Shown here in pieces: positions 1 through 14,851 of a stretch of 64,000 nucleotides of DNA; the first letter of the stretch is position 1; each line of letters begins with the position of its first letter. Below the pieces are notes generated by a model, which was not told the DNA's origin, did not search any database, and saw nothing but the letters and a program-made list of their open reading frames with translations. The position numbers and the translations under genes are program-made. This stretch comes from Aromatoleum diolicum (GTDB lineage Bacteria; Pseudomonadota; Gammaproteobacteria; Burkholderiales; Rhodocyclaceae). The stretch lies in the NCBI RefSeq assembly GCF_012910955.1, contig NZ_WTVQ01000005.1, positions 1-64,000 of the forward strand, in the 5' to 3' direction.

Positions 1-190
1 AGTGTGCCATCGCGCCCCAGTTCTGGCGACCGTGCTTGCGCAACCAGACCAGAACCGTCGACCGGCCTTGAATGCCGTAACGCTCCTGCGCCTGCTTGTA
101 GGTCAGTTCGCCTTTTTCTACTTGCTCCACCACCGCCAGTTTAAAAGCCAGCGTGTAGTCCCGCTGTGTCCTCTTAATCCCCGTTTCCAT
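1..190 (-). CDS. IS3-family transposase OrfA, N-terminal part, cut by the window edge
   Basis: Reading the minus strand from the ATG at 188-190 gives 63 codons that begin METGIKRTQRDYTLAFKLAV and continue through GIQGRSTVLVWLRKHGR. This is the helix-turn-helix N-terminus typical of OrfA of IS3-family elements, which recognises the element's ends before OrfB cuts and joins DNA. A good ribosome-binding site (GGGGAAG) lies just upstream. The rest of OrfA and all of OrfB would lie to the left of base 1, so it cannot be said whether the element is intact. Confidence 0.85.
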   Translation of the reverse strand, partial: METGIKRTQRDYTLAFKLAVVEQVEKGELTYKQAQERYGIQGRSTVLVWLRKHGRQNWGAMAH

Positions 191-243
191 CTGACTTCCC
201 CTTTCTTTCCAGAAAAGGTGTCAACTTCTTTCAGGACGGGTCA
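1..243 (-). mobile_element. End of an IS3-family insertion sequence
   Basis: The transposase reading frame begins 53 bases from a candidate terminal inverted repeat. On the minus strand this starts TGACCCGTCCTGAAAGAAG at base 243, matching the TGA-type ends common in the IS3 family. The other end is outside the window, so neither the inverted repeat nor a target duplication can be confirmed. The exact boundary is inferred. Confidence 0.6.
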
Positions 244-251
244 CGGTCGAC

Positions 252-284
252 AAAAAAGGCGCTGCCGATGCAGCGCCTTTTTTT
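252..284 (-). terminator. Rho-independent terminator of galU, usable in both directions
   Basis: A perfect 8-bp stem (GGCGCTGC / GCAGCGCC) with a CGAT loop is flanked by six A on the left and seven T on the right, so it can stop transcription from either side. It lies about 30 bases after the galU stop codon and 9 bases from the inferred insertion-sequence end. Confidence 0.9.
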
Positions 285-314
285 GTTCACCGCCCGCAGG
301 CGGCTAGCAACCGA

Positions 315-1187
315 TCAGCCACGCGCGGCGAGATAAGCCGCGAAGTCCTCGCTCACTTCCGGATGACGCAGGGCGAGCTCGACGGTCGCCTTGAGGTAGC
401 CAAGCTTCGAACCGCAGTCGTATCGTACTCCCTTGAACTGGTAGGACAGCACGGCCTCTTCCTTCAGCAGCGAGGCAATCGCGTCGGTCAGCTGCAACTC
501 CCCGCCGGCACCGGGCGTGATCGAACGCAGATGATCGAAAATCCGCGGCGTCAGGATGTAACGGCCGACCACCGCCTGCGTCGTCGGCGCGTCCTCGGGC
601 TTCGGCTTCTCGACGATACCGGTGACACGCTGCACGTCGCCCAGCTGGGTTTCGGTGCTGACGATGCCATACTGCCGCGTTTCCTCGCGCGGCACGTTCA
701 TCGTGCCGAGCACCGAACAGCGGTGGTAGTTATACACACCCACCATCTGCTGCATGACCGGATCTGCGCCGTGATTGTCCAGCAAGTCATCCGCGAGGAT
801 CACCGCGAAGGCCTCGTCGGCTACCACGGCAGAAGCGCACAGCACCGCATGGCCCAGACCAAGGGCCTCCGACTGCCGAATGTAGATGCAGTTCACACCC
901 TTCGGCACGGTCCGCTGCACCAAGGCAAGCAGTTCCTTCTTGCCACGCGCTTCCAGTTCGGTTTCCAGTTCGTAGGCCTTGTCGAAATGGTCTTCGATCG
1001 AACGCTTGGTGCGGCCGGTGATGAAGACCATGTCGGTGATGCCGGCTGCAACCGCCTCTTCCACCGCGTACTGGATCAGCGGCTTGTCGACGATCGGCAG
1101 CATCTCCTTCGGGCTGGCCTTGGTCGCCGGCAGGAAGCGCGTACCCATGCCGGCAACCGGGAATACTGCCTTCGTAATTTTCTTCAT
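315..1187 (-). CDS. galU: UTP--glucose-1-phosphate uridylyltransferase
   Basis: This cytoplasmic enzyme makes UDP-glucose from UTP and glucose-1-phosphate, for lipopolysaccharide, capsule and osmolyte sugars. The 290-residue protein starts [20 protein letters not shown], the glycine-rich nucleotide-binding loop of the family, followed by the [14 protein letters not shown] signature, and has normal family length. The start at 1187 was chosen because AGGGAGA lies about 8 bases upstream and homologues begin here; the frame stays open to 1289, but that extension would overlap the end of ligA. A strong terminator follows. Confidence 0.95.
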   Translation of the reverse strand: MKKITKAVFPVAGMGTRFLPATKASPKEMLPIVDKPLIQYAVEEAVAAGITDMVFITGRTKRSIEDHFDKAYELETELEARGKKELLALVQRTVPKGVNCIYIRQSEALGLGHAVLCASAVVADEAFAVILADDLLDNHGADPVMQQMVGVYNYHRCSVLGTMNVPREETRQYGIVSTETQLGDVQRVTGIVEKPKPEDAPTTQAVVGRYILTPRIFDHLRSITPGAGGELQLTDAIASLLKEEAVLSYQFKGVRYDCGSKLGYLKATVELALRHPEVSEDFAAYLAARG

Positions 1188-1248
1188 ATTCTGCATCTCC
1201 CTTGTTTCATTGTTCCGTTCAGGCCGGCGCCGGGTCCGTGCCATGTTC

Positions 1249-4388
<3,140 letters not shown>

Positions 4389-4508
4389 CTTCCTTCCCGT
4401 TGTGAGTCTCGCCACGTACCTTGGCGAGGTCCGTCACCCGTTGGGTTTCGCAAAAAAATTCAATGCCGCATGCGCCTCCACCCGGAACATGCACACGGCG
4501 CTTCGTCC

Positions 4509-7500
4509 TCAGGCCGCGGCCGGCTCGGCCAGGCGCAAAGCCTCTTCCATATCCACTTCCACGACGCGCGAGACACCCTGCTCCTGCATGGTCACGCCCA
4601 CCAACTGTTGCGCGATCTCCATCGTGATCTTGCTGTGACTGATGAACACGAACTGCGTCTGCGATGACATGCGCTTCACCATCTGACAGTAACGCTCGGT
4701 ATTCGTATCGTCCAGCGGCGCGTCCACCTCGTCAAGCATGCAGAACGGCGCCGGATTCAGCTGAAACATCGAGAACACCAGCGCGATCGCGGTCAGCGCC
4801 TTCTCACCGCCGGACAACAGGTGGATCGAGGTGTTCTTCTTGCCCGGCGGCTGTGCCACGATCTGGATGCCCGCATCCAGAATTTCATCTCCGGTCAGCA
4901 CCAGCCGCGCTTGTCCGCCACCGAACAGCTGCGGGAACAGCGTGCTGAAATGCTGCGTCACGGTATTGTAGGTCTCTTGCAGTTGTTCGCGCGTCTCGCG
5001 ATCGATGCGCCGGATCGCATCCTCGAGGGTACCGATGGCCTGCATGAGATCTTCATACTGCGCATCGAGATAGCCCTTGCGCTCTTGCGCACTGCGCAAC
5101 TCATCAAGTGCAGCCAGGTTCACCTGACCCAGCTCGGCAATCTCCCGCGCCAGACGGGCCACCTCACGCACCAGCGAGGTTTCGCGCAGGTCGGCAGTAA
5201 GCAGCGGCAGCAATGTGGCCTCGTCGGCCTGTGCCTCGGCAAGCCGCTCATCGAACTGTGCCGCCGCTAGCTCCGCCGCCTGCACCGCAAGGCGCAGCTC
5301 AGCCACACGACCGCGCGCCGGCGCCGCATTCTGCTCCGTGCGCAGGCGCAGTTCCTCGGTCTGCTTCAGGTGGGCGACAGCCTGTTCCAGCGCATCGCGC
5401 CGGGCGGCCAGCGCGGCTTCGCGGCTCGCGCGCAGCACCAGCGCTTCCTGCAATGCACCATGGCTGCGGCTGCTGTCGGTGGCCTGCAATTCATGCTGGC
5501 GGGCGTCGATCTCGACCGCGACACGTTCCAGCTGTTCCACCGCCAGCTGCAGATTGCGCGCGATGTCGTCGAGCTTGCCGGCGCATTCGCGTTCGGAGAA
5601 GCGGGCCTCCTGCAATTCCCGGGCGGTCGCCTGCTCCAGCGCACGAGTCTCCCGCAACACGTTGTCGCGCTCGGCAAGCACCTCCATCGCCCCGTCCAGA
5701 CGCTCACGCTGCAGTTCGGCAAGCTCAGCCGAACGCGCCTGTTCCATTTCCGCACGCGCCAGGTGCTCGCGCTCGGTGACTTCGAGATGGACCACATCCT
5801 CCAGATCGCGCGCGAGCTGCGCGCGGCGCTCTTCCGCGCGCTGGCGCGCCTGCGTCAGCTTGAGCAGTTCGACCTGTTCCGCGTGCACTTGCTGCTGTGT
5901 GGCCTGCAATTCGCGGCGCAGCGTGTTGCCGCGCTCCTGCAACTCGGCGGCCACCGCCTCCGCGGCGAGCAACGCGTCGTGCGCAAGTTGCGCGTCGCTC
6001 TCCAGTTCGCGCTGCTGTTCCGCCAGGGTATCGATCTCGCGCTGTCGCTCCATGACCCCGTGCGTGCGACTGTCGGGCGCGTAATGCACGAGGGCGTGCC
6101 GGGTCAGAAGCTGACCGCGCGGACCGACCAGACACATACCCGGCGCAATCTCGCCACGCCGTTCCAGCCAAGGCTCCAGTGCATCCACGGCGTGGCAGCC
6201 ACGCAACCAGTCTGCGAGCGCCGGACGCAGTTCGGCCATCGACACGCTGACCTTGTCGATCAACGCAAAAGTGCCCGGAAGCGGCGAATGCGCGTCGCTC
6301 GTCAGCTCGGCATGACCGAATGCCACGGCGAACGATCCCGGGGGCGCTTCGTCGAACATCGCCCGTGCGGCATCCGTTACGTTACCGGTCAGCGCGGCCA
6401 GTCGCTCCCGTAACACCGCTTCGACGGCCATCTCCCAGCCGGCTTCGACACGAAGCTCGCGCCACAGTGGAGCCAGTTCGACAAGTTTGTGTCGCTTGAG
6501 CCAGTCACCGAGTTGCCCCTGCGACTGCACCCGCGCCTGCAACTGCACCAGTGCGTCGCGCCGGGCCCGTAATTCCGTCAGCCGCCGCTGCACCTGCCGC
6601 TCGTGATCGAGCGCGGTTTTCAGCGCGGCCTGCGCTTCGGGCAGGCGCGCCTGCGTCGCGCCAAGCTCGTCCTGGCGCAGTTCATGATCCTCGCGCAGCA
6701 TTTCGAGGCGTTCTTCCTGCTGCGCCAGCACCGATTCATCCGGCCCGTCAATGCTTCCGGTCTCGCCCAACAACCTTCCACGCCGTTGATTCAGCGCATC
6801 GAGCGCACGCGCGGCACTCGCGCGGTTGGCTTCCTCGACGCGCAATTGCTGTTCGGTCTGGGCAAGTTCGCGTCGCGCCGCGGCGACCGTCGTGTCGGCA
6901 GCCTGGCGTGCCGACTCGGCCTCGGGCAGTCGATCGGCGATCTCTGCATGGCGCGCCTCGGCCTGTTCCGCACGCATCGCCGCGTTGTCGAGCAGTGCCG
7001 ACCAGCGTTCGCGATCGCCAACCAGCGCCTCCTGGCGCGCACGCCAGTGCGCATCGTCGGTTGCGAGTTGCGCCAGGCGGGTTTCCAGGCGCTTGCGTGC
7101 ATCTTCCAGGTGCTTGAGCTCTGCCTCCAGCCGACTCACTTCCGCGGAAATTGCGAACAGATCCGTCTGCGCAGCATGCGTTGCCTCGGCGGCGGCAAAG
7201 TGGTCCCCGCGTGCCGCCTCGACGGTCGTTTCCAGTTCCTGCAGACGGGCGCTGTCGGACTCCATCTTCGACGACAGCTGATTGAGTTCGGCCCCGAGGC
7301 GGTTCTGCTCGGCGCGCGTCTCATTGCGTTTGAGCAGCCACAACAGTTGCTGGCGCTGCGTGTGCGCGGCGTTCAGGTCGCGGAAGCGCGCAGCGATCCC
7401 GGCCTGGATTTCCAGATGGCCGATGCGCTCGCCCAGCTCCGTGCGGATGTCGTCGAGACGCGCCAGATTGTCGCGCGCATCCGAGAGACGGCCCTCGGTT

Positions 7501-8036
7501 TCCCGCCGCCGCTCACGGTACTTGGTTACACCCGCGGCCTCCTCGAGGAATCCCCGCACTTCCTCCGGACGCGCCTCGATGATGCGCGAGATCATCCCCT
7601 GCTCGATGATCGCGTAGGCACGCGGCCCCAGACCGGTGCCCAGGAACAGGTCGATGACGTCCTTGCGCCGCACCTGGACGTGATTCAGGAAATAGGTGGA
7701 TTCGCCGCTGCGATCCAGCACCCGCTTCACGGAAATCTCTGCATAGCGCGACCACTGGCCGGCCGCGCGCCCGTCGGCGTTATCGAACACCAGTTCGACG
7801 CTTGCGCGCGACACCGGCTTGCGCGTCGTCGAGCCGTTGAAAATCACGTCCTGCATCGATTCGCCACGCAGCGCGCTGGCGCGCGTCTCGCCCAGCACCC
7901 AGCGTACCGCATCGATGATGTTTGACTTGCCGCAGCCGTTCGGACCCACCACACCCACGAGATTGCCCGGGGTGAGAACGGTGGTCGGGTCGACAAAGGT
8001 CTTGAAACCGGCGAGTTTTAGCTTGGAAAGACGCAC
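4509..8036 (-). CDS. smc: Chromosome segregation protein SMC
   Basis: This is the condensin ATPase that organises and separates chromosomes. It is 1175 residues long, normal for SMC. The N-terminus has Walker A (GPNGCGKSN); two long coiled coils rich in E, R, A and Q flank a central hinge (about residues 500-660); the C-terminal half-ATPase has the signature LLSGGEKALTAIAL and Walker B CMLDEVDAPLDD. The GTG at 8036 gives the family-typical start RLSKLKLAGFKTFV. An ATG at 8114 is open in frame and has a weak GGGAT site, so it remains possible. Confidence 0.93.
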   Translation of the reverse strand: MRLSKLKLAGFKTFVDPTTVLTPGNLVGVVGPNGCGKSNIIDAVRWVLGETRASALRGESMQDVIFNGSTTRKPVSRASVELVFDNADGRAAGQWSRYAEISVKRVLDRSGESTYFLNHVQVRRKDVIDLFLGTGLGPRAYAIIEQGMISRIIEARPEEVRGFLEEAAGVTKYRERRRETEGRLSDARDNLARLDDIRTELGERIGHLEIQAGIAARFRDLNAAHTQRQQLLWLLKRNETRAEQNRLGAELNQLSSKMESDSARLQELETTVEAARGDHFAAAEATHAAQTDLFAISAEVSRLEAELKHLEDARKRLETRLAQLATDDAHWRARQEALVGDRERWSALLDNAAMRAEQAEARHAEIADRLPEAESARQAADTTVAAARRELAQTEQQLRVEEANRASAARALDALNQRRGRLLGETGSIDGPDESVLAQQEERLEMLREDHELRQDELGATQARLPEAQAALKTALDHERQVQRRLTELRARRDALVQLQARVQSQGQLGDWLKRHKLVELAPLWRELRVEAGWEMAVEAVLRERLAALTGNVTDAARAMFDEAPPGSFAVAFGHAELTSDAHSPLPGTFALIDKVSVSMAELRPALADWLRGCHAVDALEPWLERRGEIAPGMCLVGPRGQLLTRHALVHYAPDSRTHGVMERQREIDTLAEQQRELESDAQLAHDALLAAEAVAAELQERGNTLRRELQATQQQVHAEQVELLKLTQARQRAEERRAQLARDLEDVVHLEVTEREHLARAEMEQARSAELAELQRERLDGAMEVLAERDNVLRETRALEQATARELQEARFSERECAGKLDDIARNLQLAVEQLERVAVEIDARQHELQATDSSRSHGALQEALVLRASREAALAARRDALEQAVAHLKQTEELRLRTEQNAAPARGRVAELRLAVQAAELAAAQFDERLAEAQADEATLLPLLTADLRETSLVREVARLAREIAELGQVNLAALDELRSAQERKGYLDAQYEDLMQAIGTLEDAIRRIDRETREQLQETYNTVTQHFSTLFPQLFGGGQARLVLTGDEILDAGIQIVAQPPGKKNTSIHLLSGGEKALTAIALVFSMFQLNPAPFCMLDEVDAPLDDTNTERYCQMVKRMSSQTQFVFISHSKITMEIAQQLVGVTMQEQGVSRVVEVDMEEALRLAEPAAA

Positions 8037-8270
8037 GTCTAGACGGAGACCGGAACGAAAGAGGAAAACGCGGAAGTAAGACGGTCGGCGCCGAGTCTGG
8101 CGAAAGCGCGCCATGATAACATCCCGCGCTCGATGCCCTTAGCTAGCGGGCGGCTTCGCAAATGCAAGAATACGAAAGTGCACATTGCCACAGTCGGCGA
8201 TCCGGCATTTTCATCATGTCACAGGAATTGCGAAGCAGCCCGATGGCAATAGCGGTGCACAACCAGAAAC

Positions 8271-9485
8271 ATGCCGACCCGATCCGACGTGAACCCCTAT
8301 CTCGACCGACTCCAGCCCTATCCCTTCGAAAAACTGCGTGCCCTGTTCGACGGCATCACACCGCCGACCGACTTGAAGCTGATCCGGCTGTCGATCGGCG
8401 AGCCGCAGCACCCGACGCCGCAGTTCATCATGCAGGCGCTGACCGACAATCTGAATGGTCTGGCGAGCTACCCCAGCACGCAGGGCAGCGAGGCGCTGCG
8501 CGGCGCAATCGCGGGCTGGCTGGAACGCCGTTACGGACTCCCCAAGGTGGATTCCGCGACCCAGGTACTGCCGGTCAATGGCTCGCGCGAGGCGCTGTTC
8601 GCTTTCGCGCAATGCGTGATCGACGGCAGTCGCCCCGGCGCCAAGGTGCTCAGCCCGAACCCGTTCTACCAGATCTATGAGGGCGCGGCGCTGCTCGCGG
8701 GGGCCGAGCCGGTGTTTCTCAACAACCTGCCGGAAAACCGCTTCGGCTCCGACTTCGATGCGGTGCCGGAATCCGTGTGGCGCGACGTTCAGCTGGTGTT
8801 CGTGTGCTCGCCCGGCAATCCGACTGGCCGCGTCCTGTCGCAGGACGAATGGGCGCGCCTGTTCGAACTGTCCGACCGCTACAACTTCGTGATCGCCGCC
8901 GACGAGTGTTACTCGGAAATCTATTTCGATGACGACGCACCGCCGGTGGGCGCGCTGCAGGCCGCGCAGCGCCTCGGGCGCAGCGATTTCCGCAATCTGG
9001 TGATGTTCTCCAGCCTGTCGAAACGTTCCAATGTCCCCGGCATGCGCTCCGGCTTCGTCGCCGGCGACGCCGCAGTCATCAAGGCTTTCCTGCGCTACCG
9101 CACCTACCACGGCTGCGCAATGAGCCCGGCGATACAGGCCGCGTCGGTGGCGGCATGGAACGACGAGGCACACGTAGTGGAAAACCGCCGCCTGTACCGC
9201 GAGAAATTCGACCAGGCGACGCCGATCGTCGCCCGCCACCTGAAGGTCGAACGGCCCGACGCGGGTTTTTACCTGTGGGCGCGGACGCCGATTCCGGACA
9301 CCGAGTTCGCCCGGCGCCTGCAGGCTGAATATAATGTCACGGTCCTGCCCGGCAGCTTCCTTGCCCGGCAAGCGAACGGCGTCAATCCGGGCGCCGGTTT
9401 CGTACGGATCGCCCTTGTGGCCGACACGGCCGAATGCGTGGAGGCTGCCGAACGTATCGCAGCCTTCTGCCAAACCCTCAAATAA
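8271..9485 (+). CDS. dapC: Succinyldiaminopimelate transaminase
   Basis: This PLP-dependent class I/II aminotransferase acts in the succinylase branch of diaminopimelate and lysine synthesis. The 404-residue protein has [10 protein letters not shown] near the N-terminus, the CSPGNPTGR cofactor-pocket motif, and [16 protein letters not shown], which carries the PLP lysine. The assignment to DapC rather than another aminotransferase rests on dapD following 13 bases later and dapE nearby. It is transcribed away from smc; no clear promoter was identified in the gap. Confidence 0.9.
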   Translation: MPTRSDVNPYLDRLQPYPFEKLRALFDGITPPTDLKLIRLSIGEPQHPTPQFIMQALTDNLNGLASYPSTQGSEALRGAIAGWLERRYGLPKVDSATQVLPVNGSREALFAFAQCVIDGSRPGAKVLSPNPFYQIYEGAALLAGAEPVFLNNLPENRFGSDFDAVPESVWRDVQLVFVCSPGNPTGRVLSQDEWARLFELSDRYNFVIAADECYSEIYFDDDAPPVGALQAAQRLGRSDFRNLVMFSSLSKRSNVPGMRSGFVAGDAAVIKAFLRYRTYHGCAMSPAIQAASVAAWNDEAHVVENRRLYREKFDQATPIVARHLKVERPDAGFYLWARTPIPDTEFARRLQAEYNVTVLPGSFLARQANGVNPGAGFVRIALVADTAECVEAAERIAAFCQTLK

Positions 9486-9498
9486 CCGGAATTTCCCC

Positions 9499-10320
<822 letters not shown>

Positions 10321-10411
10321 TTTCCCGGCGCCCGCCACCACCCGTCGGGGCGGCCCTGACCGATCGCCCTGACAACGAAGCCCCCTTACCCACGCTCCGG
10401 AGACTCGCTCG

Positions 10412-11605
10412 ATGATTTTCGACAAACTTTTCCAGTTGATGGCGGAAAAGGTCGCTTCGGACATCTTCATCTCCGCTGGCGCCCCGATCCATATCAAGAT
10501 CCAGGGCATCACCATGCCGATCAACCAGCAGGTCATGGATCCGTCCATGATCAAGCGGATGATCTACGAGATGATGAATGCCGAGCAGATCGAAACCTTC
10601 GAACGGGACAAGGAGCTGAACCTGTCTTACGGGCGGCGCGATCTCGGCAACTTTCGCGTCAACGTATTCTGGCAGCGCCACAGCGTCGCGATCGTGGTGC
10701 GCTACATCCAGGGCGAAATCCCCTCGCTGGAGTCGCTTGGGCTGCCGCCCGTCCTCGCTGAAGTCGTGACCGAGAAACGCGGCCTGGTGCTGGTCGTCGG
10801 CGCAACCGGGTCGGGCAAATCGACCACCCTGGCGTCGATGATCGACCATCGCAACCGCAACCGCTCGGGCCACATCCTGACAGTCGAAGACCCGATCGAA
10901 TACCTGTTCAAACACCGCAAATCGGTGGTGAACCAGCGCGAAGTCGGCATCGACACGCATAGCTGGCACGATGCGCTGCGCAACGCCATGCGTCAGGCGC
11001 CGGACTGCATCCTGATCGGCGAAATCCGCGACCGCGAAACGATGCAGGCAGCACTCGCGTACTCGCAGACCGGGCACCTGTGCCTGGCGACGCTGCACGC
11101 GAACAACGCCTACCATGCGCTGAACCGCATCGTTAACTTCTTCCCTCTGGAAAACCGTTCGCTGCTGTTCCTCGACCTGGCTGTCGCGCTCAAGTGCGTG
11201 GTTTCACAGCGTCTTGTCCGCAAGCCAGACGGTATGCGCATGCCGGCGGTCGAAATCCTCATGAACACCCGCCATGTGTCCGAACTGGTCGAGCGCGGCG
11301 AGCTGAATGAAGTCAAAGAAGCGATGCAGCAGAGTCTTGCCCCCGGCTCGCAGACCTTCGAACAGGATCTTCACCGGCTTTACCACGAAGGCATCATCAC
11401 CTTCGAGGAAGCGCTCGCGAACGCGGATTCGCCGACGAACCTCGCCTGGCTCATCAACAACGCACAGTTCAACAACGCTCCAACGCCCGACAACGCCGAC
11501 GATGCCCCACCCGTCGTGGATTTCGAACCAACGAGAAAGGACGGTTCCTCGTTCAGCGAATTCTCGCTGCACCTCGACGACGGTCACACCGGCGGAGCGA
11601 CCTGA
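10412..11605 (+). CDS. pilU: Type IV pilus retraction ATPase of the PilU type
   Basis: This is a secretion-type hexameric ATPase of the PilT/PilU family, thought to help power pilus retraction from the inner-membrane cytoplasmic face. The 397 residues include Walker A GATGSGKST, Walker B LIGEIRDRETM and the His box TLHANNAYHALNR. The N-terminus MIFDKLFQLMAEKVASDIF and the long acidic C-terminal tail after residue 350 fit PilU better than PilT. Unusually, it sits between dapD and dapE, and no other pilus gene is in the window. Confidence 0.87.
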   Translation: MIFDKLFQLMAEKVASDIFISAGAPIHIKIQGITMPINQQVMDPSMIKRMIYEMMNAEQIETFERDKELNLSYGRRDLGNFRVNVFWQRHSVAIVVRYIQGEIPSLESLGLPPVLAEVVTEKRGLVLVVGATGSGKSTTLASMIDHRNRNRSGHILTVEDPIEYLFKHRKSVVNQREVGIDTHSWHDALRNAMRQAPDCILIGEIRDRETMQAALAYSQTGHLCLATLHANNAYHALNRIVNFFPLENRSLLFLDLAVALKCVVSQRLVRKPDGMRMPAVEILMNTRHVSELVERGELNEVKEAMQQSLAPGSQTFEQDLHRLYHEGIITFEEALANADSPTNLAWLINNAQFNNAPTPDNADDAPPVVDFEPTRKDGSSFSEFSLHLDDGHTGGAT

Positions 11606-11610
11606 GCTGA

Positions 11611-12810
<1,200 letters not shown>

Positions 12811-12812
12811 GC

Positions 12813-13769
12813 ATGACCCACACCTGCGATCATCCCGACCACGACGACGAGCACCAGCACGAACACGAAAGCGGCCCGCTCGCCGAACTGGTCACGCTAC
12901 GCGACTGGCTGCGCTACGCCGTCACCCGGTTCAACCGCGCAGAGCTGTTCTTCGGTCACGGGTGTCGCGACGCCTACGACGAAGCGGTGTGGTTGTTGCT
13001 GCACACCCTTTCGCTGCCGCTCGACCGGCTCGAACCCTTCCTCGATGCCTGCATCACGGCAGAAGAACGCGAGTCGCTGTTCTCCGTTATCGAGCGCCGC
13101 GCCGACGAGCGTATTCCGGCCGCCTACATTACCGGAGAAGCCTGGCTCGGCGATTTCCGCTTTCATGTCGACAAGCGCGTCATCGTGCCCCGTTCGTTCT
13201 TCGCCGAATTGCTCGAAAACGGTTTCGCACCGTGGATCGAGGACGCCGCCGAAGTGCGCAGCGCCCTCGATCTATGCACCGGCTCGGGCTGCCTGGCGAT
13301 CCTGATGGCGCATGCCTTCCCCAATGCCGGGATCGTCGGCGCCGATCTCTCGGACGACGCACTCGAAGTCGCCCACGTCAATGTCGCCGAGTATCAGCTG
13401 GAAGACCGGGTTGAACTGGTCAGGAGCGACGTTTTCGACGGACTTGCAGGACGTCGTTTCGATCTGATCATCAGCAATCCGCCCTACGTGACGGCAGAAT
13501 CGATGGAGACCCTGCCCGCCGAGTATCTCCACGAGCCGCGCATGGCACTGGCGGCGGGCGAAGATGGCCTCGACGTGGTACGCCGGCTGCTGGCGCAGGC
13601 GCGTGCCCATCTCAATCCCGGTGGCGTACTGGCGGTCGAAGTGGGGCATAATCGGCATATCGTGGAAGCCGCATTTCCGCAGCTACCCCTGGTCTGGCTG
13701 TCGGCCACCGGGGGCGACGACATGGTCTTCCTGCTGCGCGCCGAAGAACTCCCGCAAGCAGCCGCCTGA
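12813..13769 (+). CDS. prmB: 50S ribosomal protein L3 glutamine methyltransferase
   Basis: PrmB methylates a glutamine of ribosomal protein L3 using S-adenosylmethionine. The 318-residue protein has an N-terminal helical domain, the SAM site LDLCTGSGCLAI, and the catalytic SNPPYVT motif of HemK-type glutamine methyltransferases. The extension before DWLRYAVTRFNRAELFFGHG is rich in His and Asp (residues 2-17) and could bind metal. The ATG at 12813 begins two bases after the dapE stop. PrmB rather than PrmC is chosen from the RFNRAELFFGHG region. Confidence 0.9.
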   Translation: MTHTCDHPDHDDEHQHEHESGPLAELVTLRDWLRYAVTRFNRAELFFGHGCRDAYDEAVWLLLHTLSLPLDRLEPFLDACITAEERESLFSVIERRADERIPAAYITGEAWLGDFRFHVDKRVIVPRSFFAELLENGFAPWIEDAAEVRSALDLCTGSGCLAILMAHAFPNAGIVGADLSDDALEVAHVNVAEYQLEDRVELVRSDVFDGLAGRRFDLIISNPPYVTAESMETLPAEYLHEPRMALAAGEDGLDVVRRLLAQARAHLNPGGVLAVEVGHNRHIVEAAFPQLPLVWLSATGGDDMVFLLRAEELPQAAA

Positions 13770-13845
13770 CCGGGCGCGGGGACGCGTTCGGCAACGCTGC
13801 ACCGGCGGCAGTGCCATGGTCCAGTCCGATCGACAAGGAACATTC

Positions 13846-14298
13846 ATGGCCGGCGCTCGCTACATCCTGCTCGTTGAAGACAACCCCGACGAGGAAGCCC
13901 TCGCACTACAGGCCTTGAGCGCCAACGGCCTCACGGATAAGGTCGTCGTGGCCCATGACGGAATGGAGGCACTCGACTACCTGTTCGGTGCGGGGTCTCA
14001 CCATGGCCGCGATACCACACAGAAGCCCGCAGCCATTCTGCTGGATCTTCAGCTGCCGCGCATCGACGGCTTCGAGGTGCTGCGACGGGTGCGCGCGCAC
14101 GGTCAGACTTCGCTGCTGCCAGTGGTGGTGGTGACAGCCTCGCACGACGTGGATGACATTCGCGAGGCGTACCGGCTTGGCGCGAACAGCTACGTCGTCA
14201 AACCCGTCGACTTTGGCCGTTTCAGCAGCGTCATGGCCCAGATTGGCCGTTACTGGCTCTCGCTCAACGAGCCCGCAGATACCAGCACACGCCGCTGA
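13846..14298 (+). CDS. Single-domain response regulator, Rcp1/CheY-like
   Basis: The 150-residue protein is a receiver domain with no output domain. It has the acidic pair in LLVEDNPDEE, the phospho-acceptor Asp at about residue 67 (ILLDLQLPRIDG), VVVTASH and the conserved lysine of YVVKPVDF. The longer insert before the aspartate (GSHHGRDTTQK) is typical of Rcp1-like regulators that partner phytochrome-type or PAS histidine kinases. The start at 13846 has AAGGA seven bases upstream; an in-frame ATG at 13816 is less likely. No partner kinase is adjacent. Confidence 0.88.
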   Translation: MAGARYILLVEDNPDEEALALQALSANGLTDKVVVAHDGMEALDYLFGAGSHHGRDTTQKPAAILLDLQLPRIDGFEVLRRVRAHGQTSLLPVVVVTASHDVDDIREAYRLGANSYVVKPVDFGRFSSVMAQIGRYWLSLNEPADTSTRR

Positions 14299-14315
14299 AC
14301 GGCAGCCCCATACGT

Positions 14316-14510
14316 TCAGGCCAGTTCGTCGATCCAGGCCTGCTGGATGGCTTCGAGTACGCGTTCACCACAATGCTTGGGATCGTCGTCGAACTCGGGA
14401 AGGGCCATGACCCAGTTCATCAGGTCGACGAAATTGATGCGGGTCGGATCAATCTCCGGGCGCGCTTCGGAGAGCTGGATCGCGATCTCCTGGATTTCGG
14501 TCCACTTCAT
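14316..14510 (-). CDS. iscX: Fe-S cluster assembly protein IscX
   Basis: IscX is a small acidic adaptor that binds IscS and iron and tunes cluster synthesis. The 64-residue protein [15 protein letters not shown]... with acidic patches (PEFDDDP) has the family length. It is the last gene of the isc operon, and its ATG shares its first base with the end of the fdx stop codon. Confidence 0.93.
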   Translation of the reverse strand: MKWTEIQEIAIQLSEARPEIDPTRINFVDLMNWVMALPEFDDDPKHCGERVLEAIQQAWIDELA

Positions 14511-14851
14511 CAGTGCTTGCCCTCCCGGGCCATGTTGATGGTGTAGCGCGGAATCTCGATCACCAACGGCGTCTCGCCGACCACGGCCTGACAGGACAGG
14601 CGCGACTGCGGCTCCAGTCCCCAGGCCTTGTCGAGCAGATCCTCCTCGGTCTCCTCGGCCTCCGGCAATGAACCGAAACCCTCGCGCACGATTACGTGAC
14701 AGGTCGTACAGGCGCAGGACTTTTCACATGCGTGCTCGATTTCGACGCCATGCTCGAGCAGCACATCACAGATCGACTTCCCAGCTTCGGCCTCAATTAC
14801 CGTCCCGTCCGGACATAATTCCACATGCGGCAAAACAATGATCTGGGTCAT
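14510..14851 (-). CDS. fdx: ISC-type 2Fe-2S ferredoxin
   Basis: This ferredoxin supplies electrons for cluster assembly on IscU. The 113-residue protein has the adrenodoxin-like cluster ligands in [13 protein letters not shown] (C-x5-C-x2-C) and the fourth cysteine in LSCQAV, plus the acidic stretch [12 protein letters not shown] expected at the partner interface. It overlaps the end of hscA by four bases and the start of iscX by one, so the three are translationally coupled. Confidence 0.95.
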   Translation of the reverse strand: MTQIIVLPHVELCPDGTVIEAEAGKSICDVLLEHGVEIEHACEKSCACTTCHVIVREGFGSLPEAEETEEDLLDKAWGLEPQSRLSCQAVVGETPLVIEIPRYTINMAREGKH

